A stretch of 34,341 nt of DNA from Paenibacillus bouchesdurhonensis (GTDB lineage Bacteria; Bacillota; Bacilli; Paenibacillales; Paenibacillaceae), in NCBI RefSeq assembly GCF_900155685.1, contig NZ_LT732548.1:2284573-2318913 (forward strand). Direction: 5' to 3'. Within the stretch, counting starts at the first letter, position 1. Each line of letters starts with the position of its first letter. The notes under the pieces were generated by a model that ran no database searches, was not told the DNA's origin, and was given only the letters and a program-made list of their open reading frames with translations. The position numbers were made by a program, and so were the translations under genes. Shown here one piece after another: positions 17,372-25,463 of the stretch.

Positions 17372-18316
17372 TTGAATATCGTGTTTATGGGTACTCCCCA
17401 ATTTGCTGTACCATCTCTCGAGTCGTTGCTCCGTGAGGGATATAACGTGGTTGGCGTGGTAACGCAGCCCGATCGGCCGCAGGGTCGAAAGAGAATACTA
17501 ACTCCTACGCCGGTGAAGGAGGCCGCTTTAAAGCATGGTATTCCCGTATTGCAGCCGCAGAGGATGAGAGCGCCGGAGGCGATTGAGGAACTGGCTGCGC
17601 TGAGTCCGGATCTTATCGTTACCGCGGCGTACGGTCAAATTCTGCCGAAGGCTGTGCTTGATTTGCCTAAGCACGGCTGTCTGAACGTTCACGGCTCGCT
17701 GCTTCCGAAATATCGGGGCGGCGCGCCGATTCAACGCTCGATTATTAACGGCGAGAAGGAGACGGGCATAACGTTGATGTACATGGCCGAAGGATTGGAT
17801 ACCGGAGATATGATTGCGAAATCTGTCGTGCCGATTGAAGATGAGGATACTGCCGGCACGATGTTCGAGAAGCTGAGTCTGGCTGGAGCCAGGCTGCTGC
17901 TGGAGCAGCTTCCACTTATTCTTGAAGGCCGGGCCGAGCGGATTCCTCAGAATGATGCGGAGTCCACATATGCTTCTAATTTATCGCGGGAGGATGAGCG
18001 GATCGACTGGGCATCATCTTCGCGGGCGATTTACGACCGGGTTAGAGGATTAGTGCCTTACTCTGGCGGTTATACGCTATGGAATGACGAGGTATTTAAA
18101 GTATGGGCAGTAGCTCAGCCTGCTGTTGGCGCGAAGAATCCTCCCGGAGGACAAGCTCCCGGTACGGTATTGAATTTATCGGAGCAGGGAATCGAAGTGA
18201 AGACGGGAGACGGCTCCGTGTTGTTAACACGGGTGCAGCCAGCCGGGAAAAGGGCAATGGATGCCTCTGAGTTTATTCGCGGCGGGGTTATGCAGACCGG
18301 GACGGTATTCATATGA
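17372..18316 (+). CDS. fmt: methionyl-tRNA formyltransferase
   Basis: A 314-residue enzyme that formylates Met-tRNAfMet with 10-formyl-THF. The N-terminal domain has NIVFMGTPQFAVPSL, catalytic Asn105 and His107 in LNVHGSLLPKYRGGAPIQ, and Asp143 in MAEGLDTGD. A C-terminal OB-like tRNA-binding domain follows from about 205. The start is the rare TTG at 17372: it gives the family N-terminus and lies ten bases after AGAAGGAG (17354-17361), which overlaps the end of def. A frame extending to 17297 overlaps def by 68 bases and is rejected. Its stop overlaps the rsmB start (ATGA). Confidence 0.95.
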   Translation: MNIVFMGTPQFAVPSLESLLREGYNVVGVVTQPDRPQGRKRILTPTPVKEAALKHGIPVLQPQRMRAPEAIEELAALSPDLIVTAAYGQILPKAVLDLPKHGCLNVHGSLLPKYRGGAPIQRSIINGEKETGITLMYMAEGLDTGDMIAKSVVPIEDEDTAGTMFEKLSLAGARLLLEQLPLILEGRAERIPQNDAESTYASNLSREDERIDWASSSRAIYDRVRGLVPYSGGYTLWNDEVFKVWAVAQPAVGAKNPPGGQAPGTVLNLSEQGIEVKTGDGSVLLTRVQPAGKRAMDASEFIRGGVMQTGTVFI

Positions 18317-19812
18317 GCCGGAAACAAGAAAGCCGTCCTGGCGACGGAGTACGGGGACGGCAGGGAAGTGCAGGGAACGCTGCGCCCAAGGCCGGACAGC
18401 AGGGCGTCAAGGGCGGATCCCGCCGTCAGCATAAGGCGTCAGCACGGGATACTGCGCTACATGTGCTTACTGAAGTGGAGCAGGAGGGCGCATACAGTAA
18501 TCTGCTGCTGAACTCTGCGCTGCAGAAATCCGGTTTGACTGGCGCTGAAGCCGGACTTGCGACTGAGCTTGTGTACGGCACGATTTCCCGCAGGAATACG
18601 ATTGATTACTACCTTGAGCAGTTTGTGGCCAAGGGAATGGCCAAGCTCCAGCCTTGGGTGCGGAATTTGCTGCGGCTTAGCTTTTACCAAATTTTTTATT
18701 TGGATCGCATTCCTCCGCATGCCGCTGTCAATGAGGCGGTCAACATCGCCAAGCGAAGAGGGCATCAGGGAATCTCGGGAATGGTTAACGGGGTGCTGCG
18801 GAACGTGCTGCGCCGCAAAGACGAGCTGAAGCTCCCGAAAGATCTGTCCCCGGCGCGCCGGATTGCATTGGAACATTCGCATCCCGAGTGGCTCGTATCA
18901 AGGTGGATCGAGCAATATGGCGAGAAAACGGCGGAGGAGATTTGCCGCGTTAACAATGAGTCTCCTCCCGTAAGCGTGAGGATCAACGGAACGCGGATTA
19001 CCCGGGACGAGCTTATGCAGAAGATGGAAGAGCAGGGGCTGAAGGTAGCGGCTTCCCGGGTTTCTCCCGACGGAATCATTGTCCTGAGCGGGGGTAATAT
19101 GGCGTTAACCGGATGGTATCGGGACGGTTTGTTGTCTATTCAAGACGAGAGTTCGATGCTTGTAGCTGAGGCTGTTGCCCCTGAAGCTGGAATGTCGGTG
19201 CTGGACTGCTGTGCGGCTCCCGGCGGCAAGACCTGCCATATGGCTGAGCGCATGAAGGGCGAGGGGCAAATCATCGCAAACGACATTCATCCGCATAAGG
19301 CCAAGCTGATCGAGGATCAGGCTGCCCGTTTACAGTTGGGCAATGTACAGGCTCTATCGGGAGATGCCCTTGAACTCGACAAACACTTTGCTCCCGAGTC
19401 TTTTGATCGTATATTGCTGGATGCTCCTTGTTCTGGCCTAGGTGTCATCCGCCGCAAGCCGGATTTAAAATGGGTAAAGACACCGGAGGATATTACTGAA
19501 ATCACTAAGATGCAGCGGAATTTGCTCGATCGCGCAAGTACCCTCCTTAAGCCGGGCGGAGTACTTGTCTATAGCACCTGTACGATTGAACCTAGCGAGA
19601 ACGAAGAAATGGTGAAGCAATTCCTGGATCGCCATACTGAATTTGAGCTGGCCCCAAAGCTGCCGGAATGGCAGCGATTTAGCCAGAAGGTCAGCAGGGA
19701 GAACGAAGAAATCGAGATAAACGCCGAAACTATCGGTTTGCAAATCCTGCCGCAGCATTATCATTCAGACGGCTTTTATATCGCACGTCTGACGAAGCGC
19801 GCAAATGCTTAG
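18313..19812 (+). CDS. rsmB: 16S rRNA (cytosine-967-C5)-methyltransferase
   Basis: A 499-residue m5C rRNA methyltransferase. It has an N-terminal NusB-like RNA-binding domain (about 45-180) and a Rossmann methyltransferase domain with SAM motif DCCAAPGGKT (298-307), motif IV Cys373 in DAPCSGLG and motif VI Cys423 in YSTCTIEPSE. The first 40 residues are an added Arg/Gly/Gln-rich, probably disordered segment; the B. subtilis protein is about 447 residues. The ATG overlaps the fmt stop and has only a weak ribosome binding site, so translational coupling is likely. It closes the def-fmt-rsmB unit. Confidence 0.94.
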   Translation: MSRKQESRPGDGVRGRQGSAGNAAPKAGQQGVKGGSRRQHKASARDTALHVLTEVEQEGAYSNLLLNSALQKSGLTGAEAGLATELVYGTISRRNTIDYYLEQFVAKGMAKLQPWVRNLLRLSFYQIFYLDRIPPHAAVNEAVNIAKRRGHQGISGMVNGVLRNVLRRKDELKLPKDLSPARRIALEHSHPEWLVSRWIEQYGEKTAEEICRVNNESPPVSVRINGTRITRDELMQKMEEQGLKVAASRVSPDGIIVLSGGNMALTGWYRDGLLSIQDESSMLVAEAVAPEAGMSVLDCCAAPGGKTCHMAERMKGEGQIIANDIHPHKAKLIEDQAARLQLGNVQALSGDALELDKHFAPESFDRILLDAPCSGLGVIRRKPDLKWVKTPEDITEITKMQRNLLDRASTLLKPGGVLVYSTCTIEPSENEEMVKQFLDRHTEFELAPKLPEWQRFSQKVSRENEEIEINAETIGLQILPQHYHSDGFYIARLTKRANA

Positions 19813-19833
19813 ACGTGCTGGGGAAATTTGGGA

Positions 19834-19862
19834 TTTACGTGCATGGCTATATCTTATATAAT
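19834..19862 (+). promoter_or_regulatory. sigma-A-like promoter directly before a terminator hairpin
   Basis: TTTACG (19834-19839), exactly 17 bases, then a perfect TATAAT (19857-19862). Transcription would begin near 19869, five bases before the hairpin at 19874. The product would be a terminated RNA of about 55 bases or a leader for the secreted-protein genes. Confidence 0.45.
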
Positions 19863-19873
19863 GAACAAAGATG

Positions 19874-19923
19874 AAGCACATCTCTTGAATCGCAAGGAGC
19901 GATGGGAAGGGGTGTGCTTTTTT
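19874..19923 (+). terminator. long intrinsic terminator after rsmB
   Basis: A 13-bp stem with two G-U pairs (19874-19886 with 19907-19919) encloses a smaller hairpin (ATCGC/GCGAT, 19889-19893 and 19899-19903) and ends in six T residues (19918-19923). It separates the housekeeping run from the secreted-protein pair. Confidence 0.85.
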
Positions 19924-20021
19924 GTTATTCACTTAATTCCTTAATTTATCAAATTATCCATTTGGAAGGAGGTCTTTAGTCCTGTGAGGGCGAATTAGGA
20001 GGGGAATGATTTGGTGTGGTG

Positions 20022-20050
20022 TTGTCATGTAATTAATGATTCGTAACAAT
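20022..20050 (+). promoter_or_regulatory. possible promoter of the secreted-protein pair
   Basis: TTGTCA (20022-20027; 5 of 6 matches), 17 bases, AACAAT (20045-20050; 4 of 6 matches). It would start transcription near 20057, leaving a leader of about 20 bases with AGGGAGAG before the ATG at 20079. Confidence 0.35.
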
Positions 20051-20078
20051 TTACAGAGAATTAGGGAGAGTGAAGGAA

Positions 20079-21002
20079 ATGAACAAATGGATGACTGTAT
20101 TGATAGCTGGAATTATTGCTTTTTCCTCGTTTCAAATCGTAGGGAATGTTGGGGCTGCGGATAAATCCAATGTAGCTGTTCTGGTAGATGGCCGGAAGGT
20201 GAAGTTTCAAGGCGGCGATCCGGTTATGGAGAACAACCGGGTTCAAGTGCCGCTCCGTGGGGTCGGAGAAGCCTTGGATGCAGAAGTAGACTTTCGTGGC
20301 AAGACCGTGACCTATGTTAAGGGAAGCAAGTCTATTGTACTAACCTTGGGAAGCAAGGCGGCGTTGGTCGATGGCCAAAATGTAATGATGGATACTGCAG
20401 CCAAAGCCGTTAAGGGACGGACTTATGTGCCGCTTCGCTTTGTAAGTGAGAATTTGGGCGAAACTGTAGAGTGGGACAAGGTCGGTGGCTGGGTGTGGAT
20501 TGGGGCGAGAAATATTCCGAGTACGGATGATGAGCAATTTAAACTAATTCCGTTAAGTGAGTTTAAGGAGTATACGCAAACAATAGATATATTTAAAAAC
20601 ACTAAAAATGAGATTTTTTCATATATCAAAATTGTAAAATTTAGCGATCTTCCAATTCAACTTGGTGATCAGCAAATTATTTATAGCATTGATTTAGTAC
20701 AAAGTAGGGGGAAAGATTATATCCAAATTCGGAGTAGCGTAAGAAATACTCCGATTTCCTTTTTGGTGAAAAACAGTTTTGCGAGAGGCCGTCATGGCCT
20801 TAATAGGGCTTTTGTTAATAATGGTGATAAGACAGGAATGAGCCTTTATCCTGTTGTAAGTAACTCGGATAAATTCCAAAATGGTAAATATATAGAAAAT
20901 TATGAAGGTTGGATGAATTTTAAAATTAAGCAAGCTGACTATATCCTGATTAGAAATGGCGATGTGAATTATGCCTTGGCCATTGAAAATCCGTTTAAGT
21001 AG
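20079..21002 (+). CDS. secreted protein with copper-amine-oxidase-N-type (stalk) domain and an unrecognised C-terminal domain
   Basis: A 307-residue protein with a signal peptide (MNKWMTVLIAGIIAFSS, likely cut after about Ala27). Residues 32-145 form two copies of the repeat typical of the copper amine oxidase N-terminal domain of Gram-positive surface proteins (VLVDGRKVKF, then VQVPLRGVGEALDAEV; ALVDGQNVMM, then TYVPLRFVSENLGETVEW). Despite the name, such domains are usually non-catalytic. Residues 146-307 have no family I recognise. The DNA encoding them is much more A+T-rich than the first half. The ATG at 20079 is chosen over GTG 20070 because AGGGAGAG (20063-20070) gives good spacing. 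The next gene follows after 11 bases, so the two form an operon. Confidence 0.85.
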   Translation: MNKWMTVLIAGIIAFSSFQIVGNVGAADKSNVAVLVDGRKVKFQGGDPVMENNRVQVPLRGVGEALDAEVDFRGKTVTYVKGSKSIVLTLGSKAALVDGQNVMMDTAAKAVKGRTYVPLRFVSENLGETVEWDKVGGWVWIGARNIPSTDDEQFKLIPLSEFKEYTQTIDIFKNTKNEIFSYIKIVKFSDLPIQLGDQQIIYSIDLVQSRGKDYIQIRSSVRNTPISFLVKNSFARGRHGLNRAFVNNGDKTGMSLYPVVSNSDKFQNGKYIENYEGWMNFKIKQADYILIRNGDVNYALAIENPFK

Positions 21003-21600
21003 GAGTATAGGAGATGACCGAAAAATTCAACAACCTGAAAGAAAAACTATCTATTGTTTTTTTGACTATATTACTGGTTCTTGTTTCTTATCCTGGTCAA
21101 GTTGGAGCTGTAACAATTAATAATACACGACTTTACGAAGATCCAGAAAAACCCAATATATACTACTTTGTCGGCATGGTTTATTACGATGTTTGGAAGA
21201 ATTCAGCCGGTTCTTGGACAGGGGATGGTTATAGGCCAGGAGATATCGTCTCACGGGTAGATGGTGGCACATATGAGTTTACTTTTCCTGCTGCACGTAA
21301 GCTAAAAGATATAACGGTATCTGTGTATGACTTCGACTGGACATATGCCGATATAACATTTAATACATCCCGCACTGGGGAGTTAGCTGAAAATGATAAA
21401 CTATATTATCAAGATGCTACTTCAAAATCACTATATAGTTATAGTAATTCACGGGTTGATGGAAAAGGTACAAATACTGGTAAGATAGATGTTTATGTAG
21501 TTAATGGCGTACTAGATGCAGTGGAACAAGTAAATAGAAAACTTGAAGAAGAACAAGAAAATGGCCAGACCTTTGCCCCTGGTGTTGAAGGTTGGCGTTA
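20520..21600 (+). other. A+T-rich patch crossing two secreted-protein genes
   Basis: Counting by hand, 20221-20280 has 36 of 60 G+C, but 20581-20640 has 9 of 60 and 20881-20940 has 15 of 60. Values stay low in the next gene (21121-21180, 22 of 60; 21481-21540, 19 of 60) and rise again (21901-21960, 33 of 60; 22501-22560, 33 of 60). The left edge falls at the end of the stalk domain. The patch is coding throughout, so it suggests a transferred or exchanged segment. Confidence 0.7.
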
Positions 21601-24214
21601 CTTTTTCCCAACCCTGTTTACAATCGAATTAGAGCCCACCGAAGGCAAGGCTGTAATTAAGCACTACACAACAGCAGGACAACCTTTAGACGGTGTAGAT
21701 GGGTTTCGAGATCGGGAGGAAAAGATTGAATTAAATCAACACTATACTTTTTTTCCTTCACCGAATACCCCAACCTATAAATATGAGTATTATACGAAAG
21801 GAACAAGCGGGCCGTTGCCAGCAGTACCTAATTCCGGGGATATTCTAGTTGGGAATCCCATGGCTTTTACATATAGTGGAGGCTACCCGGTATATTACTT
21901 AAATCTATATTACGAGGGAGAGCCGCCACCAGGGGGAGGAACTGGTTCAGGGGTAGCTTGCACAGCTCCATCACCTGGCAGAATCATGACCGGAGAAGAC
22001 TTCAACCCGAATGTTAGTGCAGTTATCCAGGCGGATTCTCGGGGGAGTGAGCGATTTCATGTCCTCGACGGCATTCCGACAACTGAAAGTTTATACGGCA
22101 ATGTGTGGACGAAGAACTATTTACATAAGTATGGTTATCAAGAAATGACGGGCAAGTGCACATTTACCGTAGACGTTACCGTTATGCCGCCTCCACCGCC
22201 TCCGGATGAAGAAGCTGGCGATCCCTCCATCGTGCAAGTCCAGGTGGATAAGGACTATTCCTTCTGGACGATTTCTCAAGTTGAGGTTTATAGCCTTAAA
22301 GAAGCCGCCTTGCAAAACTATGCTTTTGCAGCTAACGGCATCAAGATACCACCCAGCGGGTATAATGCTCCTTATTACGCCACTGCACAGACGAACCACT
22401 ATGAACCTTCTCCTATTCCGAACATCAGCGTTAGCCACAATGGAGATCCCGAAGCAGCCGCTCGTTCGGCGGTGAGCGTCCGGGTACGCAATGATACCTT
22501 CACGTTCAATAACCTGACCCTTATGAGCGGCGCAGAAACGATAGGAAGCGGCCCAACTCCATCAGCGATCCCAATGTCTCCTATGACAGGGGATAATACC
22601 CTATACAGTCCGGGGCACATTATCCCTATGACAAAGGTGAATCAAGCGAATCAGCCTAGCACCGGAACAATATATTATGTGGCTAGCGGTGCTGGAGAGA
22701 AGAGCTATCCGATCTATGGCATCAACTCAGTTACCGTACATACCCCTGTAGTTATTTATCCGGGCGTATCAGATGATCGGGCCCATAACCAGAAAACCAA
22801 CCCTGCAGCAGGGCGTTCTGCTGTGATTCTGGATCGCCAGTTTACGATTGAGCTCCCGAACTCGGGGCAGCATGCCAGTTATGCGGGCTATGGCAAGCGC
22901 AATTACTTGAAATACATCGGCAGTAAGCAGGTGAGGTTCCCGTTTGATGTTTATAACGGCTCCAAGAGTCAATTTTATCCGAAAAACACATGGATTGAGG
23001 TGGAGAAATCCCAGGAGACCTTTCCTTTCTACCTCCCGGTATGGATTGATGAAGGATTCTATGAGGTGGAGTTTCGAACGATTGCCCACAATGCTCCTTT
23101 CGGGGCTAGTCGCCAAAGCAATGCCAACCTCGATTTAACTCATCACATCGCTTATGATACCGTGGCTATAGACGTCATTGGACGAGTCTATGATTTCCGG
23201 ATTACGGATATTGCCGATTACTCTTGGGAGACGGTGTTTCGCACGGCCAAGGGGAGCAGCATTCCGACAGGAACCGCCTACTGGGTGGGACGGAGCGGCA
23301 TTGATGGGGCAGCCCGGGGAATTACGCTAGAGTACACCCTGCCGATCCGCCCGGGAAGTCATCCCTTATATAAAAACGCAGCGATCAAGACAGGGTATCA
23401 TTTCAAGTTCGATTTAAAGACGAAAGGCAATATGTTCTCGCGGCAGGATGAAATCAAAATTACGCCGAGCTTTTATTTTCTCAGCGCTGAAGATGGGTCG
23501 CGAACGCCTGTGGATCTGTACTATCATAAGAGCGGAAAAAGCTATGTGAAAGTAGGCTCGCCCAGCGACGAGGCGGCCCGGTATGTCATCTTGAACGAGC
23601 GTTTGCGCAATGTGCCGGTAGAGGAGCTGACAGATACGGCGCTGTATAAATACGACCATGAATACACTTTTGATCAGATCGCAACCGTTGGGCGCCCGCA
23701 ATTCGTGAACCATTATGTCAATATAGCAGCGAAGCGCAAGACCATGATCGGCAGCTTAAGTCTGCTGCGTTTGCCGGGAGACGTGCGCACTCTGATCGGG
23801 CCGAAGACAAACATCCCTGCAGGTGTTGATTCGAGCCGGGCTAATGCCGCCGTTCAGAAATGGTACGGCGAGTACAGTCTGCCCGCAAATTTGTATGCAG
23901 TGAAATCTGGGACGAATGTCGCAGAGTATGGGCGTACCCACCGGGGGCTGACCGACAAATCCCCGATCTTTTTGAAGCAGGGATATATCGTGGTTAATTT
24001 TAACCTGGAAACGGTACAGGAAGGCAAAGTGAACGAGCCGCATTTACAGTACATTCATGCGCCGCATATGAACCAATGGTACCAGATGGAAGGCTTTGCC
24101 CGCAGTGTGCAGAATCCTTTTGGCGTCACTTACCGGCTGCAGGACGGGGATGTTGTGTTGTACCATGCCGACCTCTCCAGCCGCGATGATTTCCGTCCGA
24201 TGGTAACGCATTAA
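21014..24214 (+). CDS. large secreted protein of unknown function (possibly DUF5704-containing)
   Basis: A 1066-residue protein with a signal peptide (hydrophobic core LSIVFLTILLVLVS, likely cut after Ala32). No anchor is seen: no LPXTG, SLH or C-terminal membrane helix, so it is probably released or held by non-covalent contacts. Segments in order: an N-terminal beta-rich region (33-300), a Pro/Gly linker (EPPPGGGTGSG, about 303-313), a short region bracketed by the only two cysteines (Cys316, Cys382), a six-proline run near 391-396, then a long beta-rich part. The region around YDFRITDIADYSWETVFRT recalls what I remember as DUF5704, unverified. No catalytic motif was recognised. The ribosome binding site AGGAG (21001-21005) overlaps the stop of the preceding gene. 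Confidence 0.85.
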   Translation: MTEKFNNLKEKLSIVFLTILLVLVSYPGQVGAVTINNTRLYEDPEKPNIYYFVGMVYYDVWKNSAGSWTGDGYRPGDIVSRVDGGTYEFTFPAARKLKDITVSVYDFDWTYADITFNTSRTGELAENDKLYYQDATSKSLYSYSNSRVDGKGTNTGKIDVYVVNGVLDAVEQVNRKLEEEQENGQTFAPGVEGWRYFFPTLFTIELEPTEGKAVIKHYTTAGQPLDGVDGFRDREEKIELNQHYTFFPSPNTPTYKYEYYTKGTSGPLPAVPNSGDILVGNPMAFTYSGGYPVYYLNLYYEGEPPPGGGTGSGVACTAPSPGRIMTGEDFNPNVSAVIQADSRGSERFHVLDGIPTTESLYGNVWTKNYLHKYGYQEMTGKCTFTVDVTVMPPPPPPDEEAGDPSIVQVQVDKDYSFWTISQVEVYSLKEAALQNYAFAANGIKIPPSGYNAPYYATAQTNHYEPSPIPNISVSHNGDPEAAARSAVSVRVRNDTFTFNNLTLMSGAETIGSGPTPSAIPMSPMTGDNTLYSPGHIIPMTKVNQANQPSTGTIYYVASGAGEKSYPIYGINSVTVHTPVVIYPGVSDDRAHNQKTNPAAGRSAVILDRQFTIELPNSGQHASYAGYGKRNYLKYIGSKQVRFPFDVYNGSKSQFYPKNTWIEVEKSQETFPFYLPVWIDEGFYEVEFRTIAHNAPFGASRQSNANLDLTHHIAYDTVAIDVIGRVYDFRITDIADYSWETVFRTAKGSSIPTGTAYWVGRSGIDGAARGITLEYTLPIRPGSHPLYKNAAIKTGYHFKFDLKTKGNMFSRQDEIKITPSFYFLSAEDGSRTPVDLYYHKSGKSYVKVGSPSDEAARYVILNERLRNVPVEELTDTALYKYDHEYTFDQIATVGRPQFVNHYVNIAAKRKTMIGSLSLLRLPGDVRTLIGPKTNIPAGVDSSRANAAVQKWYGEYSLPANLYAVKSGTNVAEYGRTHRGLTDKSPIFLKQGYIVVNFNLETVQEGKVNEPHLQYIHAPHMNQWYQMEGFARSVQNPFGVTYRLQDGDVVLYHADLSSRDDFRPMVTH

Positions 24215-24245
24215 TAGATAGTTAAATAGTCTTAGTCGGTTCTAG

Positions 24246-24281
24246 AGCCGGCTCTCGCCGGTAAATGCCCGGCTTCTTTTT
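24246..24281 (+). terminator. probable terminator after the secreted-protein pair
   Basis: AGCCGG (24246-24251) can pair with CCGGCT (24069 bases further on is not involved; the partner is 24269-24274), and GCCGG (24257-24261) can alternatively pair with CCGGC. The stem runs into TTCTTTTT. Short and ambiguous in folding but well placed. Confidence 0.6.
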
Positions 24282-24344
24282 CCTCCATATGGAAACTAGC
24301 ATTAAGACTTGAAACTTGCCATACTTTAGTGTAAAAATGATTTG

Positions 24345-24353
24345 TGCTAAAAT
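24345..24353 (+). promoter_or_regulatory. extended -10 promoter upstream of rlmN
   Basis: TGCTAAAAT: a TG dinucleotide one base before TAAAAT (24348-24353). The -35 at the expected 17-base distance is TTTAGT (24325-24330), which is weak, as is common for extended -10 promoters. It indicates that rlmN starts a new transcription unit after the inserted genes. Confidence 0.5.
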
Positions 24354-24407
24354 AGGAAGAATGAGTGGGCAACTGCATACGATATACTATAGGACAGGTG
24401 TGTGAAA

Positions 24408-25454
24408 ATGAAACCTTTTATATACGACTACACTTATGAACAACTGCGCGATTGGGCTGTCGAGCAAGGAGAGCCAGCTTTTCGTGGAGGGCAAATCTTT
24501 GATTGGCTCTACGCAAAGCGCGTAAACTCTTTCGATGAAATGACGAACCTGTCTAAGTCGCTCCGCCAGAAGCTGGACGACCAGTTTGCCTTCGTTACTT
24601 TGAATGAAATTACAAAGTTCGAATCGAAGGACGGAACAGTCAAATTCTTGTTCGGGCTCCATGATGACCATGCGATCGAGACGGTGATCATGAAGCATAA
24701 CTACGGCAACAGCATCTGCGTAACGACACAGGTTGGCTGCAAGGTCGGCTGTACGTTCTGCGCTTCTACGCTCGGCGGATTAAAGCGAAATTTAACAGCG
24801 GGAGAAATCGTTGCTCAGGTTGTGCAGGCTCAGAAAATCCTTGACCCTCGCGGTGAGCGCGTGAGCAGTATCGTCATTATGGGAACCGGGGAGCCGTTCG
24901 AAAATTACGACGCCACGATGAACTTTTTGCGAATCATGATTCACGAGAAGGGCCTGAATATCGGCCAAAGACATATTACGGTATCGACGAGCGGAATCGT
25001 TCCGAACATTTATAAGTTTGCGGACGAAGATACGCAAATCAATTTGGCTATTTCCATTCACGCGCCTAATGACGCGCTTCGATCCAAATTGATGCCGGTG
25101 AACCGCCGTTTTCCTTTTGACGATGTGATGGAGTCACTGCGTTACTACCTTGCCAAGACTGGGCGCAGAATTACGTTCGAATACGCGTTGATCGGCGGCG
25201 TTAACGATCAGCCGGAACATGCCGAGGAGCTAGCTAACGTAATTAAGGACATGCTTTGTCATGTGAATTTGATTCCCGTCAACCATGTGCCGGAGCGCAA
25301 ATATGTGAGAACTTCAAGAAATGATATTTTTCAGTTTCAGCGTATATTGGCGGATCAGGGGATTAACGTCACGATCCGCCGTGAGCAAGGGCACGATATC
25401 GCGGCGGCCTGCGGTCAGCTGCGAGCGAAGCATATGGAGTCTGGTGCGAGGTGA
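24408..25454 (+). CDS. rlmN: 23S rRNA (adenine-2503-C2) / tRNA methyltransferase, radical SAM
   Basis: A 348-residue radical SAM enzyme that methylates C2 of A2503 in 23S rRNA and A37 of some tRNAs. The cluster motif CxxxCxxC is at Cys111, Cys115 and Cys118 ([11 protein letters not shown]); Cys335 near the C-terminus (AAACGQL) is the methyl-carrying cysteine. [10 protein letters not shown] and [11 protein letters not shown] are also family motifs. GTG 24402 and ATG 24408 are both possible starts two codons apart; ATG has the better spacing to the GGTG at 24398. The prpC start follows ten bases after its stop, as in B. subtilis. Confidence 0.95.
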   Translation: MKPFIYDYTYEQLRDWAVEQGEPAFRGGQIFDWLYAKRVNSFDEMTNLSKSLRQKLDDQFAFVTLNEITKFESKDGTVKFLFGLHDDHAIETVIMKHNYGNSICVTTQVGCKVGCTFCASTLGGLKRNLTAGEIVAQVVQAQKILDPRGERVSSIVIMGTGEPFENYDATMNFLRIMIHEKGLNIGQRHITVSTSGIVPNIYKFADEDTQINLAISIHAPNDALRSKLMPVNRRFPFDDVMESLRYYLAKTGRRITFEYALIGGVNDQPEHAEELANVIKDMLCHVNLIPVNHVPERKYVRTSRNDIFQFQRILADQGINVTIRREQGHDIAAACGQLRAKHMESGAR

Positions 25455-25463
25455 TCTGGTGTA

